27,502 nucleotides of DNA from PALSA-926 sp964476835 (GCA_964476835.1 CAYZCE010000026.1:1-27502); one strand, 5' to 3'; shown: positions 1 through 7,408, numbered from the stretch's first letter. The notes: generated by a model not told the origin, from the letters alone. Numbers and translations are program-made.

Positions 1-418
1 TGACCGCCTCGGTGACTTTTTCGCCGAGGAAGTTTTCGGCGGTTTCCTTCATCTTCTGCAGGATCATCGCGCTGATCTGCGAGGGCGCGTATTTTTCGCC
101 GTCGATCTCGACCCACGCGTCGCCGTTGTCGCCTTCGATGATCTTGAAGGGCGCCTTTTCGCGCATCTTCTTGACTTCGGCGTCGTTGAAGCGGCGGCCC
201 ATCAGGCGCTTGATCGCGTAGAGGGTCTTTTCCGCGTTGGTGACGGCCTGGCGCTTGGCCGGCTGGCCGACGAGTCGCTCGCCGTCCTTGCTGAAGGCGA
301 CCATCGACGGCGTCGTGCGCGCGCCTTCCGCGTTCTCGATCACGCGGGCCTTGTCGCCTTCCATGATGGAGACGCAGGAGTTGGTGGTTCCCAGGTCTAT
401 ACCGATGATTTTGCTCAT
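1..418 (-). CDS. dnaK: Chaperone protein DnaK (Hsp70), N-terminal part only
   Basis: This is the first 139 codons of the cytosolic Hsp70 chaperone, an ATPase that binds and releases unfolded proteins with the help of DnaJ and the exchange factor GrpE. The translation opens with MSKIIGIDLGTTNSCVSI, the phosphate-1 motif of the Hsp70 ATPase domain, followed by the conserved stretches GARTTPSMVAF and YAIKRLMGRRF. The reading frame is open to the left edge, so the rest of the ATPase domain and the whole substrate-binding domain lie outside the window. The ATG at 418 is preceded by a strong Shine-Dalgarno sequence (AAGGAG, 433-428) at 9 bases. GrpE, its partner, is encoded 1.2 kb upstream on the same strand with a peptidase gene in between. 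A dedicated promoter and a roughly 140-base leader precede dnaK. Identity is certain; only completeness is missing. Confidence 0.97.
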   Translation of the reverse strand, partial: MSKIIGIDLGTTNSCVSIMEGDKARVIENAEGARTTPSMVAFSKDGERLVGQPAKRQAVTNAEKTLYAIKRLMGRRFNDAEVKKMREKAPFKIIEGDNGDAWVEIDGEKYAPSQISAMILQKMKETAENFLGEKVTEAV

Positions 419-506
419 GTTTTCATTCTCCTTAAGGTCGGAATCTTACTGATCCAGACGTTACACTTATTTTATTTCAAAGAAAAGCTTTTGGTAGACG
501 GCCGGC

Positions 507-525
507 CGCGCCACTTAAGGGCGCG
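507..525 (-). promoter_or_regulatory. Hairpin in dnaK leader; loop can pair with the SD region
   Basis: In the dnaK untranslated leader a six-pair GC stem (CGCGCC/GGCGCG) closes a seven-base loop containing CTTAAG (514-519). The same palindromic CTTAAG recurs at 431-436, overlapping the dnaK Shine-Dalgarno AAGGAG (433-428). CTTAAG is self-complementary, so the loop can base-pair with the ribosome-binding region. The repeats and the stem are seen directly. A role in translation control, for example temperature-sensitive release, is inference. Confidence 0.4.
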
Positions 526-565
526 TCCTACAAGGATATTTCTAAGCTGGCCATGTCATAAAACG

Positions 566-594
566 ACTATAGCATACCCGCCGTGTGGGGTCAA
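566..594 (-). promoter_or_regulatory. Sigma-70-like promoter of dnaK
   Basis: On the minus strand the -35 box TTGACC (594-589) and the -10 box TATAGT (571-566) are separated by exactly 17 bases. The -35 box overlaps the stop codon of the upstream pip gene. Transcription would start near 559 and give a leader of about 140 bases. I did not find a convincing sigma-32 motif (CTTGAAA, CCCCAT) in front of dnaK, in contrast to grpE. Confidence 0.65.
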
Positions 595-1580
595 ATCACC
601 GGGCCACGCTGGCCGGGGCCAGCGTGAGCCAAGGGCTTCGGGCTGCCGGTGTCGCGGATGCGTTCGCTGCTCTCGATGAGGGCGTTGAGGATTTCCGGCT
701 CCAGCGTCGCATGGCCGGCGGTGACGACCCTGAGGCAAGCCGCCGGCAACGCCGCTTTCAGCTCATAGGCCGTCGCGGGCGGGCAGCAGATATCGTATTG
801 CCCCTGCACGATCATGGTCGGGATGCGCTGGATGCGCGCGATGTCCTGCAGGATGCGGTCGTCGGGCTGGAACGGGTGGTTGCGGAAGAAATGCGCCTCG
901 ATCCGCGCGCAGGCGAGCGCGTCGGCATCGGTCTCGGTCTTGTCGGCATCCGCCAGCGGATGCAGGAAAGTCATGCCATTTTCAAGGCGGCACCATGCAT
1001 GAGCGGCAGGCAGGTGCACGGCGGGATCGGGATTCATCAGGCGCTGATAGTAGGCTTCAAGCAAATCACCGCGTTCTTCGGGCGGGATCAGGTCGACGAA
1101 TTCTTTTTGGCCGGCGGGGAAGAAGCGGCCGGTCTCGTTGAGGAACCAATCGATTTCCTGCCGGCGTTCCATCCAGATGCCGCGCAAGAGCAAGCTCTGC
1201 ACGCTCTCCGGATGCGCCTCGGCATAGAGCAGCGCCAGCGTCGATCCCCACGAGCCGCCCGCGACGTGCCACGCGTCGATGCCGAGATGGTTCTTGAGCG
1301 CCTCGAGATCCGCGACGAGAAGGTCAGGCGAATTGTCGCGCGTCTCCGCGTGCGGCGTGGAGCGGCCGCAGCCGCGCTGGTCGAAAACAACGATGCGGAA
1401 GGCTTCGGGGTCGAACAGCTGGTGCACGTAAGGCGCGCTGCCCGCGCCGGGGCCGCCGTGCAGGTAGACGACGGGGATGCCGTCCGGGTTGCCGAATTCC
1501 TCATAGAACAGCGTATGCGTCCCGTCGGCCGGCAGGCGGCCTTGAGCGTACGGCGTGCTCTTGGGATAAAGGCCCTTCAT
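591..1580 (-). CDS. pip: Proline iminopeptidase (prolyl aminopeptidase), alpha/beta hydrolase
   Basis: The enzyme removes N-terminal proline from peptides (peptidase family S33) and is expected in the cytoplasm. The 329-residue protein has the family's oxyanion-hole motif HGGPG (about 41-45), the nucleophile motif GGSWGS (Ser about 110), the acid in GQYDICCP (Asp about 263) and the histidine in TAGHA (about 290). Length fits the family (about 310-330). The last 20 residues are Pro/Gly-rich and look unconserved. The start is uncertain: ATG at 1580 is used here, but GTG at 1586 in the same frame is possible; neither has a clear Shine-Dalgarno sequence. The gene starts 2 bases after the grpE stop (or overlaps it with the GTG start), so it is probably translated by coupling from the grpE mRNA. 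A dnaK promoter overlaps its stop codon. A peptidase lodged between grpE and dnaK is not the usual arrangement. Confidence 0.9.
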   Translation of the reverse strand: MKGLYPKSTPYAQGRLPADGTHTLFYEEFGNPDGIPVVYLHGGPGAGSAPYVHQLFDPEAFRIVVFDQRGCGRSTPHAETRDNSPDLLVADLEALKNHLGIDAWHVAGGSWGSTLALLYAEAHPESVQSLLLRGIWMERRQEIDWFLNETGRFFPAGQKEFVDLIPPEERGDLLEAYYQRLMNPDPAVHLPAAHAWCRLENGMTFLHPLADADKTETDADALACARIEAHFFRNHPFQPDDRILQDIARIQRIPTMIVQGQYDICCPPATAYELKAALPAACLRVVTAGHATLEPEILNALIESSERIRDTGSPKPLAHAGPGQRGPVI

Positions 1581-1582
1581 GC

Positions 1583-2143
1583 TCACACGTTCTGGTCCAG
1601 GCGCGCGCCTTCGGACATGTCCTCGCCCTTGGCGACGCCAACGCGCGCGGGGCGCAGCAGGCGTTCGTGGATCATGTAGCCCTGGTCGATCACCTGCGTG
1701 ACGGTGCCCGGCGCGCCGGCGGGCGTCTCGAACATCACTTCGTGCTGGTTGGGGTCGAACTTCTGGCCGAGCGGGTCGATCTTCTTGATGCCGTTCTTCT
1801 CGAAGATGCGCTGCAGCTCGCGCTCGGTCGCGTCCACGCCGGTGAAAAGGTTTTGCAGCATGGGGTCGGCGGCGCGCGCCTCGGGCGTGATGGCGTTGAG
1901 CGCGCGTTTCAGGTTGTCGGCCACCGTCAGCATGTCGCGCGCGAAGGAAGCGACGGAGAACTTGGCGGTGTCCTGCTTGTCGCGCTCGGCGCGGCGGCGG
2001 GTGTTTTCGGCCTCGGCAAGCGAGCGCAGCATCTTGTCGTTGGCTTCCGCCAGCGCGGCGTCGAGCACGCCGATCTGCTTGAGCGCCTCTTCCAGCGTCG
2101 GCATCGCTGCGGTTTCCGGCTGCTCGGGCACGTCGTCGGTCAT
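1583..2143 (-). CDS. grpE: Protein GrpE, nucleotide exchange factor of DnaK
   Basis: GrpE is a cytosolic homodimer that releases ADP from DnaK. The 186-residue product shows the long helical N-terminal part rich in Glu/Ala (about 20-75, with EAENTRRRAERDKQD and the following VASFARDMLTVADNLKRAL) and the conserved C-terminal beta region (GIKKIDPLGQKFDPNQHEVM and the GTVTQVIDQGYMIHERLLRP segment) that contacts the DnaK ATPase domain. The ATG at 2143 is chosen because it has a good Shine-Dalgarno (AGAGGA) close upstream; an in-frame longer start at 2197 lies inside the promoter region and lacks support. The gene is preceded by a sigma-32-like promoter and followed without a gap by pip. Its partner dnaK is further downstream on the same strand. 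Confidence 0.96.
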   Translation of the reverse strand: MTDDVPEQPETAAMPTLEEALKQIGVLDAALAEANDKMLRSLAEAENTRRRAERDKQDTAKFSVASFARDMLTVADNLKRALNAITPEARAADPMLQNLFTGVDATERELQRIFEKNGIKKIDPLGQKFDPNQHEVMFETPAGAPGTVTQVIDQGYMIHERLLRPARVGVAKGEDMSEGARLDQNV

Positions 2144-2174
2144 GGGATCCTCTTTCACAATACGAAGTGCGCCA

Positions 2175-2203
2175 GAATGGCGGGTTTCCCCGCGCATTTC
2201 AAG
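2175..2203 (-). promoter_or_regulatory. Sigma-32-like heat-shock promoter of grpE
   Basis: Reading the minus strand, CTTGAAA (2203-2197) is followed after 14 bases by CGCCATTC (2182-2175). This matches the known RpoH consensus CTTGAAA, 11-16 bases, CCCCATnT, with the -35 perfect and the -10 differing at two positions. The predicted transcript start near 2168 gives a leader of about 25 bases before the grpE ATG. The promoter sits 7 bases after the stop of the preceding gene. Confidence 0.6.
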
Positions 2204-2209
2204 GGGCGC

Positions 2210-2839
2210 TTAGCACACCGGGCCGTTGTTGCCCGGCTTCTTCTTCGGCGCAATAGTGGCACCGTCGATCACGGCGACGAAATCCGCAACGGCTTGAGTA
2301 TAGGCGGTTTTCAGCTGCGGCGCGTTGAGGTTGGGCAGGAAGAGGCCCTGTCCGTGCGTCATGCCTTGCTTGACCTTCATCGCTTCCGCTGCCGGCAACT
2401 GGATGCCCGCTTCCTTGATCGTATCGCCGAAAAGGCCGAGGGTGACGATCGACGTCACCACGCCTGCCTGCGCGATGCCAGTGGGCATGCTGTCCGCGCC
2501 GAACAGCGCGGCATGTTCGGACACGATGCCGTAGATGCCCGCGCCAATCTCGTCGCCATAAAGGGCGGCGAGGCTGCCGACGCTGTCGCAATCGATCTCC
2601 ATCTGGATACGCGCCAGCAGGTACATCGACGCGATGATCAGCGCCTGCTTGTCCGCATCGCTGCCCGCGAGGTTCTGGTCGACGGTGTCGATGATCATCC
2701 CGGGCGCCTTGATAGCCGCCGCTTCGCCGCCGATCGGATAGAACGCAGCTTCGAGGTCAGTTTCAACACGATCAAACGCGATGGCCACCTGCGGGAACTT
2801 TTGCAGTTGCGCGTCGATGCCGTACATAGAATGTGCCAT
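2210..2839 (-). CDS. Hypothetical protein, 209 residues
   Basis: I do not recognise this protein. The ATG at 2839 has an excellent Shine-Dalgarno (GGAGGA) 6-8 bases upstream, and a good promoter stands directly before it, so it is very likely real. The product is Ala-, Ile- and Leu-rich and probably mostly alpha-helical. It has no signal peptide and no clear transmembrane segment, although the stretch about 120-155 (GIAQAGVVTSIVTLGLFGDT and flanks) is hydrophobic. Asp/Glu are scattered through the middle, and the end is a basic tail KKKPGNNGPVC finishing in a C-terminal cysteine. It is divergent from aroC and lies upstream of the grpE promoter, but nothing ties it functionally to either. A longer in-frame start at 2998 would overlap the aroC start and the promoter and is rejected. 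Confidence 0.8.
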   Translation of the reverse strand: MAHSMYGIDAQLQKFPQVAIAFDRVETDLEAAFYPIGGEAAAIKAPGMIIDTVDQNLAGSDADKQALIIASMYLLARIQMEIDCDSVGSLAALYGDEIGAGIYGIVSEHAALFGADSMPTGIAQAGVVTSIVTLGLFGDTIKEAGIQLPAAEAMKVKQGMTHGQGLFLPNLNAPQLKTAYTQAVADFVAVIDGATIAPKKKPGNNGPVC

Positions 2840-2870
2840 GGGGAGTCCTCCGGGGTTCAAAGTTGTCATA

Positions 2871-2899
2871 TTATTAGGAAAATGGCCGTAAAAAGTCAA
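2871..2899 (-). promoter_or_regulatory. Promoter of the hypothetical gene ending at 2210
   Basis: On the minus strand TTGACT (2899-2894) and TAATAA (2876-2871) are separated by 17 bases, close to the sigma-70 consensus. The transcript would start near 2865, giving a leader of about 25 bases that contains the GGAGGA ribosome-binding site. Confidence 0.6.
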
Positions 2900-2987
2900 T
2901 CTGTTTTTCAGAGTGTCGGCATTAACTATTTCTGCGTGAAAAGCGCGTATATTCATACTGATACTTTGTCTTTTGCATGTGGGTGCG

Positions 2988-4064
2988 ATGTCCTCCAATA
3001 CCTTCGGCCACCTGTTCCGTTACACCACCTGGGGCGAGAGCCACGGCCCGGCGATCGGCTGCGTGGTCGACGGCGCGCCGCCCCGCCTCGCGCTCACCGA
3101 AGAACATATCCAGCATTTCCTCGACCGCCGCCGACCGGGGCAGAACCGTTTCATGACGCAGCGCCAGGAAGCCGACCAGGTAAAAATTCTATCGGGTGTC
3201 TTCGAAGGCCTCACCACCGGCGCCCCGATCAGCCTGATGATCGAGAACACCGACGCACGGTCGAAAGACTACGGCGATATCAAGGACAAGTACCGCCCCG
3301 GCCACGCCGACTTCACCTACGACCGGAAGTACGGCATCCGCGACTATCGCGGCGGCGGACGCTCGAGCGCGCGCGAAACCGCGTGCCGCGTCGCAGCGGG
3401 CGCGGTGGCGCGGTTGATCGTGCCTGAAGTGACGATCCGCGCCGCCGTGGTGCAGGTCGGCCCGCACAAGGTCGAGCGCCGTCACTGGGACTGGGATGAA
3501 GTGGACAACAACCCCTTCTTCTGTCCCGATGCCGCGATGGTGCCGGTATGGGAAGAGTTTCTCGATAAAACGCGCAAGGCCGGATCGAGCGCGGGCGCAC
3601 TCGTCGAAGTCGTCGCCAGCGGCGCGCCCGCCGGCTGGGGCGCGCCTATCGCCGACAAGCTCGATGCCGATCTCGCGAAAGCCATGATGAGCATCAACGC
3701 CGTCAAGGGTGTGGAGATCGGCGCAGGCTTCGACGCGGTCGAACTGCCCGGCGAAGAGAATTCCGACCAGATCCGCATCAAGGACGGCAAGCCGCATTTC
3801 CTCAGCAACCACGCGGGCGGCATCCTCGGCGGCATCTCGACCGGGCAGGACATCGTCGTGCGCATGGCCTTCAAGCCGACCAGTTCGATTTTGCAGCCGA
3901 TGCAGACCATCGACGCGCATGGACACGAAACAGAAATTATCACCAAGGGCCGCCACGACCCCTGCGTCGGCCTGCGCGGCGCACCCGTCGCGGAAGCCAT
4001 GATGGCCTTGGTGCTCGCCGACCACAAGCTGCGCCACAAGGCGCAATGCGCAAGAGAGGAATAA
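2988..4064 (+). CDS. aroC: Chorismate synthase
   Basis: This is the last enzyme of the shikimate pathway. It converts 5-enolpyruvylshikimate 3-phosphate to chorismate using reduced FMN, in the cytosol. All three family signatures are present: GESHGPAIGCVVDG near the N-terminus, YRGGGRSSARETACRVAAGA near residue 120, and GRHDPCVGLRGAPVAEAM near the C-terminus. The 358-residue length is normal for bacterial AroC. The ATG at 2988 (MSSNTFGHLF) is chosen because homologues begin this way; a TTG at 2973 is in frame but would add non-homologous residues. sppA follows after 2 bases, so the two are surely co-transcribed. An AT-rich TATATT at 2948 could serve as a -10 box, but I see no good -35 partner. 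Confidence 0.97.
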   Translation: MSSNTFGHLFRYTTWGESHGPAIGCVVDGAPPRLALTEEHIQHFLDRRRPGQNRFMTQRQEADQVKILSGVFEGLTTGAPISLMIENTDARSKDYGDIKDKYRPGHADFTYDRKYGIRDYRGGGRSSARETACRVAAGAVARLIVPEVTIRAAVVQVGPHKVERRHWDWDEVDNNPFFCPDAAMVPVWEEFLDKTRKAGSSAGALVEVVASGAPAGWGAPIADKLDADLAKAMMSINAVKGVEIGAGFDAVELPGEENSDQIRIKDGKPHFLSNHAGGILGGISTGQDIVVRMAFKPTSSILQPMQTIDAHGHETEIITKGRHDPCVGLRGAPVAEAMMALVLADHKLRHKAQCAREE

Positions 4065-4066
4065 CC

Positions 4067-5812
4067 ATGTTCAACACCGACCGCCCACACGACGAGGGTT
4101 TCTTCACGCGGCTCTTCCGCTTCATCCGGCGCTTCTTCGTCGTCATGGGCGTGCTGATGACGGTGCTGATCGTGCTGCTGGGCATGGCGATCGGCAAGGC
4201 CGCCCGTTACGCGCCGCCGGCGCTGCCGTCCGAGATCGTGGTCGCCTATGATTTCAAGCCGGGATTGTCGGAAACCGCCTCCGGCCCCTCGCTCGACCAG
4301 CCGTTGCTGGCCGCACCCGAGACGATGCACGACGTGCTGGACCAGCTCGCCCGCGCCGCGCGCGATCCGCATGTGAAGGGCCTCATCGCGCGCCTTGACG
4401 ATCCTTCCCTGTCGCCCGCGCAGGTGCAGGAATTGCGCGCCGCCGTCGCCAAGTTCCGCGCCGCGAAAAAACCCACCGCCATCTTCGCGCCCGAGATCAG
4501 CGGCATCGGCGATTACTATCTCGCGTCGGGTTTCGACCAGGTCTGGCTGCAGCCCGTGGGCGGACTGACCATCAACGGCATCTCCGCCGAGGTGCCGTTC
4601 GCGCGCGACCTGCTCGCCAAGCTCGGCATCACCGCCCAGTTCAGCCACAAGGGCGCCTATAAATCCATGCCGGAGTCCTTCACCGAAACCGGCATGAGCG
4701 CGCCGCACCGCGAGATGATGACGTCGCTCGTCAACGACCTCTACAGCCAGATGTCGGAAGGCATCGCGGCGAGCCGCAACCTCAACCCCGACGACGTGCG
4801 CCAGGCAGTGGACGCCTCGCCGCTCGGCGACGAGGCCGCGCTGCGCCTCAAGCTCGTCGACAAGCTCGGCTATGAAGACGAGATGGTCGCAAGCGTCGAG
4901 AAGCAAACCGGCGCCAAGGCCGTCAACCTCGGCGACTACACCTTCGACACCAAGGCGCGCCAGCGCCTGACCGGCGGCGACAAGACAGAAGGCAAGCGCG
5001 TCGCGCTCATCACCGGCGCGGGCGCAATTGTACAAACAGCCCGCGGCGGCTTCGGCGGCATGGCGGCGGATAAAATGTCGCAGGCGATCAGCGACGCGGC
5101 GGCAGATAAAGATGTCGGCGCCATCGTGCTGCGCATCGACAGCCCCGGCGGGTCGCCCGCAGCCTCCGAAACCATCCGCCGCGCCCTCACGCAGGCGCGC
5201 GCCAAGGGCAAGCCGGTCGTCGTCTCGATGGGGTCTTACGCGGCCTCGGGCGGCTATTGGGTGGCTAGCGGCGCCGACCGCATCGTCGCGCAGCCGGGCA
5301 CGCTCACCGGATCGATCGGCGTCTTCGGCGGCAAGCTGTCGCTCGCCGGATTGTGGGATAAGATCGGCCTGAAGTGGGATGAGGCCAACGCAGGCGCCCA
5401 TGCGGCCATGTGGTCGCCCAACGCGCCCTTCACGGCGGAAGAAAAAGAACGCTTCGACGCCCAGCTCGGCGACATCTACAAGGCTTTCGTCGCCCGCGTG
5501 ATGGAAGCGCGCAAGATGACGCGCGAGCAAGTGCTCGCCGTCGCCGAGGGCCGCGTGTGGACCGGGCGGCAGGCGAAGGACAAGGGCCTCGTCGACGCGC
5601 TCGGCGGCATCGACGAAGCAGCGGCGCTGGCCCGCACCACGGCCAAGCTGCCCGCCGATGCGGCGCTGATCCCCTTCCCGCCCGAGAAATCGACGCTGGA
5701 GCTGTTCATGCAAATGGCGACCGAGGGCAATGTCAGCGCCATGCCCTTCCTGCGCCTCGACGCCGGAACCTTGTGGCAGAAAATGGCCGTGGGATTGCCG
5801 ATTATTCGCTAA
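4067..5812 (+). CDS. sppA: Signal peptide peptidase SppA, 67K (tandem-domain) type
   Basis: SppA is an inner-membrane serine protease that degrades signal peptides left after protein export; its active site faces the periplasm. The 581-residue protein has one N-terminal membrane anchor (about 24-43) and two tandem peptidase S49 domains, as in the E. coli-type enzyme. The catalytic Lys is in the KGAYKSMPESF segment (Lys about 199, first domain) and the nucleophile in GSYAASGGYW (Ser about 394, second domain), matching the Lys209/Ser409 dyad of E. coli SppA. RIDSPGGS (about 356-363) is the other family hallmark. ATG 4067 has AGAGAGGA upstream, while an in-frame ATG at 4046 lies inside aroC without support. 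The gene forms an operon with aroC (2-base gap); I see no functional link between the two. Confidence 0.95.
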   Translation: MFNTDRPHDEGFFTRLFRFIRRFFVVMGVLMTVLIVLLGMAIGKAARYAPPALPSEIVVAYDFKPGLSETASGPSLDQPLLAAPETMHDVLDQLARAARDPHVKGLIARLDDPSLSPAQVQELRAAVAKFRAAKKPTAIFAPEISGIGDYYLASGFDQVWLQPVGGLTINGISAEVPFARDLLAKLGITAQFSHKGAYKSMPESFTETGMSAPHREMMTSLVNDLYSQMSEGIAASRNLNPDDVRQAVDASPLGDEAALRLKLVDKLGYEDEMVASVEKQTGAKAVNLGDYTFDTKARQRLTGGDKTEGKRVALITGAGAIVQTARGGFGGMAADKMSQAISDAAADKDVGAIVLRIDSPGGSPAASETIRRALTQARAKGKPVVVSMGSYAASGGYWVASGADRIVAQPGTLTGSIGVFGGKLSLAGLWDKIGLKWDEANAGAHAAMWSPNAPFTAEEKERFDAQLGDIYKAFVARVMEARKMTREQVLAVAEGRVWTGRQAKDKGLVDALGGIDEAAALARTTAKLPADAALIPFPPEKSTLELFMQMATEGNVSAMPFLRLDAGTLWQKMAVGLPIIR

Positions 5813-5824
5813 AACGGCCACGTA

Positions 5825-5854
5825 TTGACATATCGTGACGGTCCGGTCTAGACT
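5825..5854 (+). promoter_or_regulatory. Promoter of the HAD phosphatase gene
   Basis: TTGACA (5825-5830) is a perfect -35 box, and TAGACT (5849-5854) is an acceptable -10 box at a spacing of 18 bases. The promoter lies in the short gap after sppA and suggests that the HAD gene is transcribed on its own. Confidence 0.6.
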
Positions 5855-5893
5855 GCTTCAGAATCATTGCCATATTCTCGGAGCACTCCTGCC

Positions 5894-6652
5894 GTGATCA
5901 AAGCCATCTTTTTCGACATGGACGACACGCTGATCGTCAACAACACCATCTACGAATATGCCGAGGCGATGCTCTACGGCTACCTCGGCCATTTCGGCAT
6001 CACGCCGGAAGAGGCGCAGGCGGCCTTCCTCGCCAAGGACAAGGAGCTGTTCCCCGTCTACGGCTATTCGCAAAAGCGCATGCCCGCGTCGTTCGAGGCG
6101 GTGCTTAAGGCCTTCATCCCCGACGCCGACGACGAGATGGTCGCGACCGTGCGCGGCTATGCCGAGCGCATCTTCGTGACGGAGGCCAAAATGAAGCCCG
6201 GCACGCCCGAGGCGATCGCCATGCTGGCGCAGCACTACGATCTTTACATCGTCACTGCCGGCGACCGCGACGTGCAGGAACGCCGCGTGGACCTGCTGCC
6301 GTTCAAGGACGCCTTCGCGGGTGTCACCATCACCGACAAGAAGACCGAGAAGACCTTCACCGACCTCCTTGCCATGCTGAACCTCAAGCCCGACGAAGTC
6401 GTCATGATCGGCGACAGCCTGAAGTCCGACATCGTGCCTTCCGCCGCCGCCGGCCTGCATGCCGTGTGGATCGAGGCGCTGAACGCCGTGCATGAAACCG
6501 TGCAGGAAGGCCTGCCCGCAGGCGCTTACAAGTATTCCTCCCTGCTGGAAGCCGCGCGCCACATCATCCAGAACGGCGCGCCCGGCCAGCTGCCGCAAGC
6601 GCCGCATCCGAAGAACAACCCGCCCCCGGCACCCACGCCGCCGGACCGCTAA
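5894..6652 (+). CDS. HAD-superfamily hydrolase (phosphatase)
   Basis: This is a haloacid-dehalogenase-fold phosphohydrolase whose substrate cannot be told from sequence. Motif I is FFDMDDTLI (nucleophile Asp about 8, acid Asp about 10), motif II the Thr of YIVTAGD, motif III the Lys in the DKKTEKTF region, and motif IV VVMIGDSLKSD. A helical cap of roughly 90 residues lies between motifs I and II, as in the class C1 (phosphoglycolate phosphatase-like) branch. The protein is 252 residues from the GTG at 5894, chosen because VIKAIFFDMDDT begins directly before motif I and CGGAG lies about 10 bases upstream; TTG at 5867 is an alternative. The C-terminus ends in an unusual Pro-rich tail (NPPPAPTPPDR). 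A strong bidirectional terminator follows at once. Confidence 0.85.
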   Translation: MIKAIFFDMDDTLIVNNTIYEYAEAMLYGYLGHFGITPEEAQAAFLAKDKELFPVYGYSQKRMPASFEAVLKAFIPDADDEMVATVRGYAERIFVTEAKMKPGTPEAIAMLAQHYDLYIVTAGDRDVQERRVDLLPFKDAFAGVTITDKKTEKTFTDLLAMLNLKPDEVVMIGDSLKSDIVPSAAAGLHAVWIEALNAVHETVQEGLPAGAYKYSSLLEAARHIIQNGAPGQLPQAPHPKNNPPPAPTPPDR

Positions 6653-6663
6653 GCGGGACAAGC

Positions 6664-6698
6664 AAAAAGGGCACGAACCGCGGTTCGTGCCCTTTTTT
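6664..6698. terminator. Bidirectional rho-independent terminator
   Basis: A perfect 11-bp stem GGGCACGAACC/GGTTCGTGCCC (6669-6692) with a two-base centre is flanked by AAAAA on the left and TTTTTT on the right. It therefore works as a terminator on both strands: for the HAD gene ending at 6652 and for the convergent kinase gene ending at 6717. Confidence 0.92.
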
Positions 6699-6716
6699 CT
6701 TTATCGGCGGAAAATA

Positions 6717-7340
6717 TCAGGCCGCTTTTTCAACCTGCACCGGCGGGTTGATCGGCGAGGCGAGGTTGTTGACGATGATCGCCAGCACCTTCTCGATGTC
6801 CTCGGGACGCTTCTCGAAGTCGTAAGACGCGGCGTCCACGTTGACGACGGGGATATAGTGCGAGACGTTGTTGACCTGGTTCTGCACTTCGGCGTTCAGC
6901 GCGGTCACATACTCGATGTCGACGCCAGATTCGAAGTCGCGGCCGCGCTTGGCGATGCGGCCCAAGATGACGTCGGCGGGGCAGACGAGGTTGATAAGCA
7001 GGTTGGGCGGGCCCATGAACTCGATCGCGCGGTCGAGCGCCTGGAACACGGCCTTTTCATGCGGCAGGATCGGGTTGAGCGCCGCATAGCTGCGGTGCAC
7101 GACGGCGGAATGGTCGAAGATGACGTCGCCGGCGGTGCGCGACTTGATTTCGTGCAGGTAGTCGAGGAGGAAGAACAGGTTCTTCTCGAACGCGAAGCGC
7201 GTGGGTTCCTTGTAGAAGGAGCGCAGGAAGGGGTTGGTCTCCACCGGCTCGCGGATGAGGTCCCAGCCCGTAAGTTCAGACAGCTTTTGCGCCAACGTCG
7301 TTTTGCCGATACCCAGAGGCCCGCACAGCTCGATCCGCAT
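6717..7340 (-). CDS. Deoxynucleoside kinase
   Basis: The protein belongs to the deoxynucleoside kinase family (deoxyadenosine/deoxyguanosine kinase type), which phosphorylates deoxynucleosides to monophosphates in the salvage pathway. Evidence is the Walker A loop GPLGIGKTT at residues 7-15, the REPVETNPFL segment (Glu-Pro after strand 2), the DHS motif in VIFDHSAVVHRS (the family's catalytic-region D-R/H-S), and an RIAKRGRDFE lid with clustered Arg. The 207-residue length is typical. The ATG at 7340 opens directly into the P-loop strand; AGGTG lies upstream. The preferred base cannot be assigned. The gene is convergent with the HAD phosphatase across a shared terminator; a phosphatase and a kinase facing each other may be coincidence. 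Confidence 0.85.
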   Translation of the reverse strand: MRIELCGPLGIGKTTLAQKLSELTGWDLIREPVETNPFLRSFYKEPTRFAFEKNLFFLLDYLHEIKSRTAGDVIFDHSAVVHRSYAALNPILPHEKAVFQALDRAIEFMGPPNLLINLVCPADVILGRIAKRGRDFESGVDIEYVTALNAEVQNQVNNVSHYIPVVNVDAASYDFEKRPEDIEKVLAIIVNNLASPINPPVQVEKAA

Positions 7341-7379
7341 AAAACACCTGCCAGAAATGATTACAAAGGAAGTACCCCA

Positions 7380-7408
7380 AGACTAGGATTCCACGCCTCT
7401 CCGGACAA
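7380..7408 (-). promoter_or_regulatory. Possible promoter of the deoxynucleoside kinase gene
   Basis: On the minus strand TTGTCC (7408-7403) and TAGTCT (7385-7380) are 17 bases apart. The spacing is ideal but both boxes are imperfect, so this is a weak call. Confidence 0.35.

Noticed and set aside
2178..2198. Small hairpin with GAAA loop in the grpE promoter as a CIRCE (HrcA) operator
   Set aside because: It lacks the TTAGCACTC-N9-GAGTGCTAA consensus; probably chance in GC-rich DNA.
2922..2953. Sigma-70 promoter for aroC (TTAACT and TATATT)
   Set aside because: The spacing is 20 bases, too long for a confident call.
1667..3427. 586-codon plus-strand frame across grpE, the hypothetical gene and aroC
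   Set aside because: It crosses three real genes on both strands, has no motifs, and its composition is that of an antisense frame.
3482..5821. 779-codon open frame antisense to sppA and aroC
   Set aside because: It is a mirror of the GC-rich codon bias of aroC and sppA, rich in Arg/Ala/Gly/His with no recognisable motif, and the sense genes have complete families' signatures.
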